Made by a program: the position numbers and the translations under genes
In this document: positions 34,728-47,995 of the stretch, piece after piece
Layout of the letters: each line of letters opens with the position of its first letter
Position numbering within the stretch: the first letter of the stretch is position 1
Notes under the pieces: model-generated
Database searches by the model: none
What the model saw: the letters and a program-made list of their open reading frames with translations, nothing else
Told to the model about the DNA's origin: nothing
From: Mya arenaria
Lineage: Eukaryota > Mollusca > Bivalvia > Myida > Myidae
NCBI RefSeq assembly: GCF_026914265.1
Contig: NC_069124.1
Coordinates: forward strand, 15,707,088-15,771,087
Length of the DNA: 64,000 nucleotides
Direction of reading: 5' to 3'

Positions 34728-35011
34728 ATTCTTTATTTATAACCTGTCCATTTAACCTATCATTTTCAAAATTGAGCCTTAAAGCAACTTTTGTACATAT
34801 CGATGTAATGTTGATATACTTGTGATTTTATTTTGTAAAAAAGTAAATACAATATAAATGTGTCATTTTTTCTCTAAAAATATAACACAAAATGTATCGG
34901 TTTTTTAAAAATATAGTCGAGTTTCGATTTCTAAAAATATCATTCAAAAACGTAATAACGGCGATAAATATAGCAATGGTATAATACGTCAATATTATTG
35001 GATGTCGGCTG

Positions 35012-35068
35012 TATAAAGCATAATTATCAATATTCAGTGTTTGATGAAAATTGACTATTATTTCAACA
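35012..35068 (+). promoter_or_regulatory. TATA box and initiator before orphan cGLR exon 1
   Basis: TATAAAG at 35012-35018 lies 24 bases before the A of TTCAGT (35033-35038), itself 33 bases before an ATG. That spacing is right for a TATA/initiator core promoter. The AATATTCAG block is also present at 36352-36360, 49577-49585 and before the intact gene (29336-29344). Confidence 0.5.
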
Positions 35069-35122
35069 ATGTCTACCGGAGTAAATTGCGAGGACATCAT
35101 ACGGGCCAATGATGAAATAACG
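35069..35122 (+). pseudogene. orphan cGLR first exon, open
   Basis: Reads MSTGVNCEDIIRANDEIT, then GTATGA. It aligns with exon 1 of the intact cGLR gene (MS-GVTYKDIKKANQFLE, then GTAAAT) and with the four other copies. No matching second exon follows before the next copy at 36,392, so it is either an alternative first exon for downstream exons (38.8 kb) or a relic of a duplicated gene. Confidence 0.65.
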
Positions 35123-36391
35123 GTATGATTTATTGTATATGATGACGATATAACATAATTGAATCCTTAGTGAATTGGGTGTGTTCCAATACTTTTTACG
35201 GACATTGACTAGACAAAAAACGTTATAACTTATATTGAATACATTGAATACAAAAATGGTGGTGGTGGAGGCATATTGATGTGTCTTTGTCCATCAGAGC
35301 GTACGTGTGTCGTGCGTTCGCTTGTTAAATTGTGTCGCTCAAAATACTAAAACTATTTCACTACAGTTAAGAAACTTTGGTGGACTGTTTTTTAGGTCAT
35401 TACGTTGTGAACCTAGGGTATCGTTTCCTGCTGCACTTAGAACATCAGGAATTATAACTCTTGATGTAGCAAATATTGGCACTTATATACTTGTGTCCCT
35501 TAAAACTCACTAAATTATCTAAAATCATAAAGCCTTTGAGGAATGTTAATGGGCTGATACATGTAGAATTCGTTTCCTGCTGCATTTAATAAAACCAAAG
35601 TTACTTCCTTGAATATTCAGTTTTGGACTTATGGTAGCTCAAAATTCCATATATTTCACCTAGAGTATTACAACCCACTGATGTAACGTAATTAAGGTAA
35701 TGAAGTCGTGCACCTGGGGTTTTGTTACGCGTTGTATTTCATAAAACCAGAGTTTTGGCCTTTGAACTAACAAAAAATGCCATTTCTGGACGTCTGACGC
35801 TTAAAAGTCCTACATTACATGACCAAAGAAATGAAAGCTAAGAGGAATATTGTTGTAGTGATAAGGTTGTGCACCTGAAGCTTTGTTTGCCGCTGCACAT
35901 ATATCTAGTTCTAGAGTTATGGTCCCTGAATAAGCATAACATGCATTTGTGGGCTTGAGTGGCTCAAAAAGACAATTTGTGTAACCTACAGTCATATATT
36001 CTTTGGGTAATATTGTTTAGGCGATAAAGTTGTGAACATTTAGTTTTGTTTCTCCAAAAATATTTTAATGACCAAAATAGAAAGCATTCTTTATTTCTAA
36101 CATTTTCACTTAACCTTTCATTTCTTAAATTGGACCTTTGAGCATGATTTTAAATATGGCTGCAAAGTTCATATAAAAGTTATACTATTTGTACAACTAC
36201 AATATAAATGTGTAACTGTATTCTAAAATTATCACATAAAATGTGTCAGTGAATTTAAAAAATACAATTGGGTCACGATTTCTGAAAATCTATTTCAAAA
36301 ACGCAATAGTAGCGTTAAGTACAGCAGTGATATCATATCATTATAATCAGCAATATTCAGTGTTTAATGAAAATTAATACTTATATCAACA

Positions 36392-36445
36392 ATGTCTACC
36401 GGAGTAACTCGCGAGGACATCAGACGGGCCAATGATGAAATAGGG
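36392..36445 (+). pseudogene. orphan cGLR first exon, open; candidate exon 1 of the downstream copy
   Basis: Reads MSTGVTREDIRRANDEIG, followed by the donor GTATGA. Of the orphan copies it is the nearest upstream of the second-exon homology near 38,770-38,900, about 2.3 kb away, with compatible phase 0. If the downstream cGLR copy is or was transcribed, this is its most likely first exon. Confidence 0.65.
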
Positions 36446-36943
36446 GTATGATTTATTGTATTTTATAACGATAAAACATAAGTGTATCAATATAAATAAT
36501 CTTCTTTCCTGAGTGCATTGGGTGTGTTCCAATATTTGTGATACGGACAATAAATAGACAAACAACGTTATGACTTATACTGAGTACATTGAATTAAAAA
36601 TGGGGTTGGTGGAGGCATATAGATTTGAACTTGAATTGGCAAAAATGGCACTTCTGTACTTGCGTCTCTTAAAAACACTCTATATTACCTAGAGTCATGA
36701 AGCCTAATTGTAAATGGGGTGATATAGTTGTGCACATGGGGTTTCGTTTCCCGCTGCACTTTTTAAAACCAGAGTTATGATCCTTGGTTTGTCTAAAAGT
36801 AGCATTTCTAGACTTGTGGTAGCTCAATATTCCATAAACTTTTTCACCTAGAGTCGAAAAACATTGGAGGAACGTTTTTTGGCTAATGAAATCATGCACC
36901 TGGGATTTTGTTTTCCGGTGCGCTTAATAAAACCAGAGCGCTC

Positions 36944-37094
36944 GGCCAGTATTCAATATTGAGCGTACCCTTATCCTTAGACATGCCTCAGTGATTCCAT
37001 TCAGCCTATTGGTCAGCTAAATATATAGGCCAATCAAAACATTTCGTTTCTTATCTTAAATGTAATCAAGAAAAGTTGCTTATTGAATACGGCC
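36944..37094. mobile_element. 151-bp MITE with GGCC-GTATTCAATA inverted ends
   Basis: Begins GGCCAGTATTCAATA and ends TATTGAATACGGCC, a near-perfect inverted pair. It interrupts one unit of the 163-bp array. No coding content. Confidence 0.7.
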
Positions 37095-37485
37095 CCTGGC
37101 CATTGGAATAGCAAACATTGGCATTTCTTGAATTGCGGAAAAATCCAAAACTATAGGACCAAGAGTCATGAAAGGTAAAGTAAATGATGTTTGGGTGATG
37201 AAATTGTGTATCTAGGGTATCCTTTCCCGCTCCGCTTAGTAATACTCGAGTTATAGCCTTTCAATTAGCAAAAAATGGAATTTTGGGACATTGTCGATCA
37301 AAACTCAAAAACTATTTCACCTAGTCATGAAATTGTGAGAATGTTGTTCATGCGATGAAGTTGTAAACTTTAGGTTTTGTTTTCCGCGTCATATAGTACA
37401 ACAATAGTTTTGGCCCCTGCACTAGCAAACATTGGACGGTTTGAACTTGTGTGGCTCATGACTTCAAAATTATTAGTCATACACT

Positions 37486-38552
37486 CGTTTGATCTTTCAA
37501 GGAATATTATAATTTGGTGTTTTTTTAACTTGTGGAACTCATTATTTTGATGTACATTTGGTGAGAATGGACAACCAAATGGCCCTTGCTTTTGTAACAA
37601 ACGCCAACGCCAACTTTCTTTTTCAAAGAGATCTGAAATCTCTTTTTTTTTGTCAAAAACATTCAAAGCAAAACTCGCTTTACCTGGACATTTTCTTTAT
37701 AAATGTTAATAAAGGAGTTTTATAATAAAAATAAAAATAATGAATTATCTTCAAACCAAAAGACACTTATTCGAAATTAATTGCTCAGTGGATCTTTTGT
37801 GTTATTTTAACATTTTCACCCTTATTATTTGTTTTTGTACTCGATATGACCACTTAAATGAACACACAGTGGTTACGTTCAACAACTTGTAATTTCTTAT
37901 AAGAAACGTTATTTTTTAACCTTGTCGTATGTCAGGTATACAAACGGGGCCTTCTCCCCGTATATGATGATTAGGGTCTTGAAGTAATTTAGTGGTGTCA
38001 GACCTTATATTGTACCAGTTATTTTATATTACTATTCAATATAGTTTAAACACTTTTTATTAACAATATTTTAAACGCTTTTTTTTAAATACAGTGATAT
38101 CCGGACCGATCGACCTTATAAACAAAGCAACACATTAAAGTGTTGAAAGATAGAAAATGACCAAATAGTCCATGCCAGTATAATTATAAACCCTGAAGGG
38201 TCTTTTATAAATCAGATTTTGATATTATTTTGATTCTTAAATATGGAAATAAACTTATGGATTGGAAATAATTTTCTTCATTGAATGAATGCAATAAGCT
38301 AACACTCATCAACTGTTAACACTAATGGGCTGATTGTTTAGATGTTTGTTTAAGTATAAACGTTGTAAACTTTTATTTGCTTTAACATGTTTATTTCCAA
38401 AACAATAGTAGAAATCACGTTTGATTGTCTATGCTGTGAACCCTTTTCTGTTAGAAGCTCATAACAATACAGTATTCGTTATATATTAAAACAGCTTTAA
38501 TTGCAGTGAAAATGCCCCTGGTGTTTGACTTGATCCAACGACCGTCGGTTTA
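37486..38552. other. no gene recognised
   Basis: AT-rich sequence between the duplicated promoter units and the second cGLR copy. It would be intron 1 of that copy if 36,392 is its first exon. Confidence 0.4.
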
Positions 38553-38769
38553 TTGGCAATGTGCTTTACAAACCAAGTTTACTTGTTATTCAAGTCCGAA
38601 TCTAGAAATGTTAAATCATTCAATACCATTTCAATCATCGAGATAAACAAAATATTTCGTATAATACACCTAGTAAACCATGGTTTTTCACTTCCTTTCA
38701 TAAACCAGCATCAGTCGTTAAGCCGTATTGGATCATCGTTTATAAATGTGTTTATGATATTGTTTGAGC

Positions 38770-40599
38770 AAGGGCTACACAGTCAAAGCCAGCAAGAAGC
38801 AAGCCCTGTTTGCAACAACCAGAACCAATGGCAGAAACCAATCACCGAATATGGGTGGAACGACTCCCAATGGTTGGACAAACTGAAGGCTTCGCCTTAA
38901 AGGGAAAATCTAGTAAGTTTTTTTTTTATCTTAATAGCAAATATGTACGTTCATGAAGGGCTGGTGAACACGTTTTTGCCGGTAAAACTATCTTCTTTTA
39001 CATGTAAAATGCTTCATTATATGTTTGAAAATTACATAATTTTAATAATTGTGTATAAGTAAGAATATTTACTTTCTATGTGAAATACTTGTTTACTGGT
39101 GCGGTGCTTTTATTTAGTTGTTAGCATACAGGTCCGGCCATTCAGAGATCCTTGTTTGATTAACTGCGATTGTTTGCCTCATTTTCTATTAACGTATATT
39201 TGATATCGACAAATAACTAAATCCCTGGGATAAACCAAGTTAAGACCAACTAATGTTGATTATGTTTCGTTTAGGAAAAATCGATTTTGACCCAGCTGAT
39301 TGGGCAGAATCGCGACATGTGGTTGACGCAGTGATGGAACTCCTCCTGACAGAACTGAGGAGTCAGGCAGAAGCGAACTATAAAGGCCTTCGTATCGACT
39401 CGTACGTTAGACAGGGTAGCTCGCGAGAGGGAATGAAAGTCATAAAAGCCGATGAATTCGACGCAATGCTTGAGTTTCATTTTGATGGGTTGGAAAGTAA
39501 AATTGAACAAACGGAAATCAAGAACAGCGAAGGCTTTAACATTCAGGGACATTGCTTTTTGGAAATTCGGGACGTTGATATGGCTTATCTGAGAGGAAGA
39601 TATCCAACATTATACGCTAAAAGCGTATTTGTCCAATTTCCTGGAAAAAAATACTTGAGCTCCAAAAATCTTCACACTAAAATCTTTTAGTCAATGCTTG
39701 ATACAGCAATCGAAAACATCAATACAGCGATCGACCATCACAACAGAATCACAAGTCAAATGCCAAAATTCGGTTTGCGAAGAAAAATGAATCCACCGTC
39801 TGTCAACGTTAAAATCAATTTAAAAGGGGGTGTGACGTACGACGAATGGGGCGGTATTAAAACATCCAAGAATAGGGAAATTGATTTAGATTTTGTCCCT
39901 GCCTTTCTGATGCGTCGTGACCAAACCACTAGGTACGAAGGGGCATTGCTGCAATGCCCGATACACGCCATATGCAAATGGGCAGAAGAGGACAGTCACA
40001 AAGCGCTTGAATTTGTCGACCAGGACCTCAAATGGGATGTTAAGTCCATTTGATACGAACGAAATATCCTAGATGTTGCTCGAACAGATCGGAAAATGCT
40101 GATTATTCTGACTGCGCTCAGAATCATGAAAACCTGTTTTGTGAAGACAAAGGACGACGCAAGAGACTCGGGGCGTTCTCCTCCGCAGATAGTTACAGTG
40201 CTGAAGTCATACTATCTCAAACAAGTGGCCTTCTATCTGATCATGTATCTTTGTCATAAATACCCACACTTCGAAGTACACGGTGTGCAAAAAGCCTTGC
40301 TATATTTTCTTGACTTGATTCGCATCGCCTTGAGAGAAAAGCATCTGCCGCATTTCTTTTTCTCCGACAACTGCAAAACTGAAACAATGCTTCCGGGGTA
40401 CCCAATGCTGCCTGCTCCTAGGCTGAGGTTTGATTTGTTCAGAAAAATACCCAATGATTCACTCACACAAGCTCTTACATCTTTGGACAACAATATCGTA
40501 CCGAAACTTTTCTTCACGTTCGGGATAGATGACGATATTGAAAGAGACCAAGTTCGTCAAAACTTCAAACGCACAGTTACCGGGTCGGATTTCTTCTAA
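38770..40599 (+). pseudogene. second cGAS-like receptor copy with in-frame stops
   Basis: Second-exon homology ends at about 38,900 (NQNQWQKPITEYGWNDSQWL against NQWQEPITIYGRNNPDW in the intact gene). The third exon starts at 39,275 after TTTCGTTTAG and runs to the TAA at 40,599 in one unbroken frame, clearly homologous throughout to the intact gene. Catalytic motifs persist: RQGSSREG, ADEFDAML and IDLDFVPAF. Stops interrupt it at 38,898-38,900 (TAA, end of exon 2), 39,688-39,690 (TAG where the paralogue has Glu) and 40,051-40,053 (TGA where the paralogue has Gly). There is no frameshift in the large exon, so decay is recent. It could also be a null allele of a gene still intact in other individuals. 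Confidence 0.85.
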
Positions 40600-41414
40600 A
40601 CATTGGAGTTAACTATATGTGAGTCAAAGGCTGAATAGAATGACTGCATGAATTTTCATTGGAAAGGTAGAACTGCTCTTGCTGTGATCGATGGTTTTGT
40701 GTTTGATATAAATTGTGTAAATTATTACATAAAGCTAAAGACGTTATTATTTCGCACTGATGCATTGATTACTGTACCTGTTTTTGTGATTTCATATTCC
40801 CCTGATATTTCAATGTTATGAATTTCTGCATGTTGCACTGAAATTTCTTTCAACAAATGTTATGTACATTTTTAGCCTTTATACAGGTTCATTTATATTG
40901 CAAAAGTCGCCGGCCTAGTATAACATGTATATAGTGACATGTTTGTTGCCCGGTGTCTTTGCCTGTTCCGTTACATTTTTATGTCCGCTCTCTGTCTTAA
41001 GCATTTCACATGTAATATTTTCCAAACCTGATTATAATTTTTTGGGCATACTATCTAAAACAATACGATCAACAGCCAGACGCACTACCAAGTGAAGTGT
41101 TATGTACCTCGATTGGTGAACAATTTACCAAAATCACCAGGAATTGCCAGAATCATCCTTTCCCGCTCGTTCGTTTAAAAGAAAACAAATTTCATTTAAG
41201 GTATAGTGGTTATGTTGTGATTCTTACTTATATCGACGTGATATCATTTCCGTATTAATTTTACTTGAAAATAAATTTAAAATAATTTGGTATTATTGTT
41301 TTAAATTATTCCGGATATTACATTTATGCAATGCATGTAGCGCAGGAAATGGAAATTACTTGCTGTATTCGGCTCGTCACCGCAAATGAAACGGAAACGT
41401 CATATGCATAATAC
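40600..41414. other. 3' flank of the second cGLR copy
   Basis: AT-rich, with no exon, RNA gene or named repeat recognised. Confidence 0.4.
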
Positions 41415-41760
41415 ATAATAAAAGACTTCAATAAATTACGTAGTTTTTCACAGCGAATAATACGTCAGTATGAATCATACATGTTACATAATAACAGTCT
41501 ACAATAAGGTACGCTGTTTCTCACAACGAATAATACGTCAATATGAATCATACATGTTGCATAATAACAGTCTACAATAAGGTACGCTGTTTCTCACAAC
41601 GAATAATACGTCAGTATGAATCATACATGTTGCATAATAACAGTCTACAATAAGATACGCTGTTTTTCACAACGAACAATACGTCAGTGGGAATCATACA
41701 TGTTGTATAACAATAGTCTTCAATGAGATACATGTTGCATAATAAAATTCTACAATCTTC
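41415..41760. repeat. 73-bp tandem repeat, about 4.5 copies
   Basis: The marker TACGTCA recurs at 41461, 41534, 41607 and 41680, each 73 bp apart. Units share GAATCATACATGTT and AACAGTCTACAATAAG. The two central copies are almost identical and the edge copies drift. Confidence 0.92.
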
Positions 41761-44700
41761 AACTAATTGTGTCTTATGTTATGCTGTATATCAGATGCAT
41801 ATTTAAAACATATATATCTCTTAATAAATAACCGCTCACCTGTTAATTAGTTTCATGTAATTGTAAATATTTATAGTTTAATCGATCATGTTTCAATAAT
41901 AAAAGTCTACATTATAATATGTTTGTTTTGCAGTTAAAGAAAATGCCATTTAAACCATACATATTTCACCAGTATTAAACTAGACTAGTCTAACCGTCAA
42001 CAAGAAATAACTTGAAACAAAAGTACAGGCCAAACAATTGTTACACCAATTTCCATACACAGCAGGTGGTGCAGTTGTTTTTAAAATTTCTTTAAATAAT
42101 AACACACGGTAATTGTTTTATTTCTCAAATACCATGATGACAGTCTCGAACCTTTGTTTATGTTATACCAAGATCAAAAACACGGAATTAAGTGTTTTGC
42201 TTCGTTCATGGGGACTTATTACTGCTATCCTCAATGTCAGTGCGCAAACGTCTTATTGTTATTGCACTTTGTTGTTTCACTTCTCCAAATACTTAGCTGC
42301 AACAAATGAAAATATTCTGTTAATACACAAGCATTCATATTAAATCACCGTAAAATATGTTAAAATATGCCATTGTTTCTCTTTAAAATATGAGTAATAT
42401 ATAATATGAACGATACATTTCTATAGTATGTATAATGATACAAGTCATACATTTTTTATTATTTTTTTAATAAAATATTTTGTAAATATATTGTAATTGT
42501 AACATTTAAGACTTAATTATTGATTAAGTGTAAAAAAACACCATCCGGATTAAGTTTGCAAATCCGGATTTTTTGCAAACCTATTTTCTTTGTTTTCCAA
42601 CCAATGTTTTATTGTTTTGTATCATTGAGATGGGCTCCGTCATACACATACAACACATTTTTGAATTACTCATATTTTATTTAGAAATATGATATTTTGG
42701 TATTTATATCCAACCTTTTCAATGGGAATCAAATTGCATGGCATTTAATCTTTCTTTAAAAAAGGCATGAGAGGCAGTGCATCTAAACAACCCGATGGGA
42801 AACTGTTTGTTGACCGAGGTTGTTGCCAAAGTAAACAGTATTCCTGTTGGTTGGCTTGATAGATGTATCCGGTATGGTCAATATCATTGGGTATTTATAA
42901 TCATACATATAACAAGGAAAGTGTCCTTCTAACCTATACACCTTCATCTTTTTAAGAAAAAAGAAGATTTTGACGTTATAATAATGATTTTACTGTGGAG
43001 CATTGCTATTACTGATATTGTTGATAACAAAGATGATTTTGTTGTCGACCTATAAGAATGCTAGATAAGTTACTAAAATTTATGATCAAATGAAAATAAC
43101 ATCATTGGTGAAAGTCATCTTAAAGTTAAAATTGCATGAATTGTTTGCACCTTTAACGTGAACAGTAATGTACGAAAGACTTGTATCTATTTTAATTTAT
43201 CATATGGGAATAAATGTTGAAAAATTAATCATATCAACACATACTTATAACCTTAACGATTTATATATGAAGGTTGCTTTGCTGTTAGCAAACATACATC
43301 AAATTATGCAATATAACAAGCTGAGTAGTTATCTAAACATTGTAAACCATTGATATTTTGTTTAGCACAATCATTACCCCTACAACGAAGGTTCGACGGG
43401 AAATGAACGTACAAAACAATGAAATAATTAGTAGTGCAACAGTTGATCCGCATAGGAGTCTCACTCAAGGAGACCAAGAAAAAAATCCGAACACAAATCC
43501 GGCCATCACAACACCCTCCTTTATCCTTGTTGTGGGCAAGTCCACCAATCATGGATTAAAATTCGTAAAAGCGCGCCAAGAAAATAAGGTAAAAAGTTCG
43601 CCGAACGTCTTGCATGGAAACTGCCATTTTTGATTAGCTTTATACCAAAAGTAATCACAATCAGTTTCTAGATCGGCAGCAACTCCTCTTTAACAAATTA
43701 GATCACTTGTAATAGTTCCATTTTTTACAGGTTTAACAATTTGATAGGTAAGTCGTCCATCCACAATGCCCTTATCTATATTTGTTTAGCAATGCTGGCT
43801 TATATGACCACCGATCATTATGCAAAGAGTGACATAGCGACGTCTAAATTCTTATACTAAATGAACATCAGTCAATAGGGAAACGACTGGTAATGTAACA
43901 AATAGGTTCTTATATTAATGTGTCTTGAAAATCAAAATATTGCTCATCTATAACATTCCCTTTTCTATGTTATTATTTCCAAGTTACATATCATCTTATG
44001 CACGTGGCCTAGATAGGATATGTGAAGTACTTGACCTTTGTCCCTTTTAAAACGTTAAATTGTAACCAATTTCAAAATTTCATCTAAAGAATTGCCAATA
44101 CACACGTTATACAGTTACGGGAGTTTGGAACCTTATAAGAAATAAAGTGAAGTTATGGGTATAAGTAACTTATATCCATTTTTCGCCCATTATTTTCAGG
44201 TTTAAAAAAACAAACTCATTTCACATATTGGTGAATTTCAAAATTGTTGAATGTAAGAATTTCGACATTATCTCGACTGTAATTCGAAATACCTGTGGAG
44301 ACAATTATCTTGTCGCTTATAGGACCTCCAGCATTTATACTGTTGCCAGAGCAAACACTCGACATTAGCAGTATCAGAGATGCTTTAAAACCTTCTGCAA
44401 GTTTTTGTCAGGTTTTTTATTAACGGGGCTAACAGCGTATACTCGATGTGACAGAGCGGTCTGGGAGTTACTTTTGGGGCTTGTTTCTCGTGTATTTCGC
44501 CTGTGTGTGGCAAAAAAAACCCCCACTTCGCTCGATGTCCGAAGTGTTCGTTCTTAAAATGGCGAAAAACATTCAGAACATGTATGAACTGTTGTAGACA
44601 TCAATATACATATATGAGGAAATGTGATTTGCATTAATTCTGAGGTTTTTAATCTTAATGTGAATTTGATCCATGAGCTAGGGACACTGAAAGTCCTCGT

Positions 44701-47089
44701 GAATAGTATCAGGCCTCAAATGTTGTGGATTTTCGTTTTAATATAAGTTACATTTTGGAACGGTCTTAAAACTCTTTCGGGTGCTGATTGGCCAATTCTT
44801 ATTTAAAATGTCATATGAGCTTTAGTGGTGTTCTATATCTTGGAAAAAAATTAATATGAAACAATTAGGCCCGAAGCAGAGTCAAGGGACTTCGGAGCAT
44901 GTTTAAATTATTGCCAAACTCATTTATGTCCATACTTTTTTTTTAATATGAATGCGTAGCAAATAGCTTACTTCACAAGAGAACAATAGGTGAACGTTTC
45001 CAATCCTGATTTCATAATTAAGACTATCCTCCGTTTAAAATAAACAACGATAGGTTTGGCACACTTACTAAAAAATGAGTGCAGACGATATATCAGTATA
45101 TCAGATGTCTTAATAAAGCGTTACTACATTCAATAATATCATTCTTTGATCTAATAACCAGCTATTTACAAGAGTTACTCAGTCCACAATTATTATTTGA
45201 CAAACGATAACGCGAAAGACAGACAATTTTTGTTTTAATATTGCGTCTTAAAGTATTTAGATCAGCTACAATAACGAATGTATAAAATAAAAAATAGCAT
45301 GTAAACAGATGTTCCTAGCCAACTATTGAAATATAATCTTTCCTGCAATGCATTAAGTGTACTACTTATTTTCTGCTGCATATTGCCAAGTGGCTATTGG
45401 TGAAAGCATGTCACCAATTAACGAAGGAATCTGTATTTATGCAGTATTATCAGCAGTCTATTCGGATCAGTTAATTAACACCAAATTTCTTCCAAATAAC
45501 TGAGCTCAAATCTGTTAAATAACATTTTGAAGTAACATTAGACACAGGAATTTAAGATGGACAAAAATATAAGAAAATGCTAATGCTATTCATTTTAAAA
45601 ATATACATGTACTTTGTGTCCATGTTGTAAATTTTGTTTGTAGATTACTATTATAAAGGTATCTTCTGCATTGTTTAATATTATATCCAATAGTTTGCAA
45701 TCTGCATTTACATATAACTGCCAAAATAAGTTCCCTCTTTATTGTGAAACAATAAAAACTTCCATACTTAGACTGAAGAGAGATATATTATGATATCAGA
45801 AAAGTATATGTAAGAATCTTTTCCAGAAAATAACCATACACAGATTTGTACATAAAGAAAGTCTTAAATAATGAGTTTCAAATTTATTTTATAACTTAAT
45901 ATCGTACGTCATCAGGTTAATTACTTATTGCAAGAGTAATGAAAAAAGAACATTATAGCGGCTATCAATATTATAAATAATCATTAAACGTTGACTTCCT
46001 CTTTTAGTCTAAGCTATTGGTCAAACCAATGAAAACATTGATTACATTATAACCGTTTTTATACTTCATTTCTTTAGTCTTACAGAGTTTTGTTGCGATA
46101 TAGTTTATAGGTTGCCTAAGGGCTTTCAAATTCCATAGAAAGGCAGTGAATAGCACAGTCTAGTTTATTTGCAATTTGTTCTGTATTATTTGTGCACGCA
46201 TTATATTTTATGATTAATAATGTTCACTTACTCTTAAGTGAATATCACTGAAAATTATAAATTTTTCAGACAATCTCTCATATGAAAATAAAACTACAAT
46301 AACATTATACATGACATGATTTTGAAAAGCCCGATCTAGTATCTTGATATTAAAAGTAACATACTCATAAATAAACTTGAATGTTTACAAATGGTTATTA
46401 ATTAGCACGCCGATCTTAAGTTACACATGGACATCAAATGAAATGTTTACAAAGTTCATCAATTATTGATTGACATGGTGTGTAAGCTTTGGTATTGAAT
46501 TACTCCTATTAGAACCCGAACAATGCTGTTAAACGAAATTCTGTAATGAATACTGGTTATTAGAGCAGTTTACTTCATAACATTCGCATTTTGAAAACGA
46601 TCCTACTTATTACATAATAAAGTAGCTTTTTAAAGTACAAATATCTTAAAACCTTTGATCTCTCATAGTCATTTACACAAGTTTACAGATCAGTGTGATT
46701 TGTTATTCCTTTTCATTGAAAGCAAAAGTAAGATTCAATGGACACACAGAAGATGAGTATCATTCATTGTTTTCTGATAAAACAATATTAAAAGGAATAT
46801 AACATGGAAAATATAATAGGTAAAGGGAGGCTACCATTAAAACATGTCACAATATGGCCTCCTCGATCTTTGTCTCCTAACGGAGTATGGAGCTTTGATA
46901 GCAGAATAGTAATCTTACCACATATATGAAGTATATATGCCTTAGTTGACATTGTATATGTTAAGTTGCTAACTGAAAACCGTTATTAATCATCAATACA
47001 TTTTCAGACCGATATAAGTAATGTTATCATATAATAAACAACTCAGCATTTCACATTGAACTTACATTTATGCCCTTTAATGTGTGTCA
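41761..47089. other. long gene-poor stretch
   Basis: About 5.3 kb of AT-rich sequence with only short open frames. A segment at 42,540-42,590 (CATCCGGATTAAGTTTGCAA, then a second AAATCCGGA) is repeated near 53,455-53,505, so it is a small dispersed repeat. I see no exon with convincing splice signals. Confidence 0.4.
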
Positions 47090-47995
47090 TTATACATCCA
47101 GTGAAACGACAGGCAAAGCAAAAAAAAACTGGTCGTGATTATGAGCAAATACGTTGTTGGCTTTATTCCCACCAGGATATTGTTCTCTTAGTCCCTAAAA
47201 GACGTTATCAGAACTGGTTTAACCCAGGAAACGGGCTCTCATATGTGCTTAAGCTGTCTTCATAATTGAGCTCAAATAGCTAAGTATAACTTAATGAGAG
47301 TTCACTTCTTTGAAGCAGCTGTCAAGTTCCATGTAAACATTATTGTAGTTTAAAAGTGACGTAAGATATTATTGTGAAAAACAGTCGAGAACATTTCTAA
47401 CAAAACGTTGCATTGTCCCCTATCAATGATTGTTGATAGTACGTTTCCAGGAGCTGAACTAAATTAAGCATTTATGTTGATCGAATGTGAAATCTTCTAT
47501 GTGTATTGGACAGTTTGTTGTGTAGATTGCCGGGGGTTCCTAGACAATAAGTTTGGTATGAAAGAGACCTTTGCAATCGTAGGCAAAGTCACAACAAAGT
47601 CACCGTCAGCTCTAGTTATCAGAAAGGAATCATGTTTTAAAGAAAAGGATGTGTCTGGGTATAAGACGAATATGTATTGAATGAGTTTCAATTAAAATAG
47701 GTTTGAAGTAATCAAAATCAAATAAAATTCTTAAACAAATACAATGCTAGATCTTACAAATATTATTTAAGAATTAAACTACTAAAATAAGGATTAACTT
47801 ATATTAAAACGGTCTTATTATTACAGTTTAATGATAGATACAAGTGTAATCCTGTTAATGCCCCTAGCACTGGTTTAAGCGATATTCTATTATCAACAAC
47901 ATACTCAACAGTCGCGAAGGTCCAGATTATACATTGAACATCAGGTCCTACTAGTTTAATAGGATGATGTCTTTCACACTCTAAGTCTCGTCGAG
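47090..47995 (-). pseudogene. decayed nAChR gene fragment
   Basis: Aligns in the same orientation with 7,410-8,560 of the complete nAChR gene, including intron sequence (for example GATATTATTGTGA and a shared CAGTCGAGAA block). The Cys-loop exon remnant (about 47,455-47,615) reads [20 protein letters not shown] on the minus strand against [20 protein letters not shown] in the gene. Further on, CATCAGGTCCTACTAG … ATGATGTC matches the end of the loop-A exon. Because introns are retained it is a DNA-level duplicate and not a retrocopy. Only two partial exons survive and no full reading frame remains. Confidence 0.8.

Larger units (their letters stand above)
34728..37485 (+). repeat. tandem segmental duplication carrying cGLR promoter plus first exon
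   Basis: Two consecutive units of about 1.35 kb (about 34,728-36,080 and 36,083-37,485) align throughout, including AGTGTTTGATGAAAATT before the ATG, the first exon, the GTATGATTTATTGTAT intron start, and a shared block around TTGGGTGTGTTCCAATA. Each unit ends in a tandem array of about 163-bp repeats (marker AAAACCAGAGTTATG-like, near 35,585, 35,748, 35,910, 36,767 and 36,930). These resemble the internal arrays of bivalve Helentron-like elements. Confidence 0.75.

Noticed and set aside
41461-41760. 73-bp repeats as a CRISPR array
   Set aside because: The units are contiguous tandem copies without unique spacers, and the genome is eukaryotic.
43304-43633. Overlapping frames on both strands near 43.3-43.6 kb
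   Set aside because: Neither strand gives a recognisable protein or splice pattern. Treated as chance.
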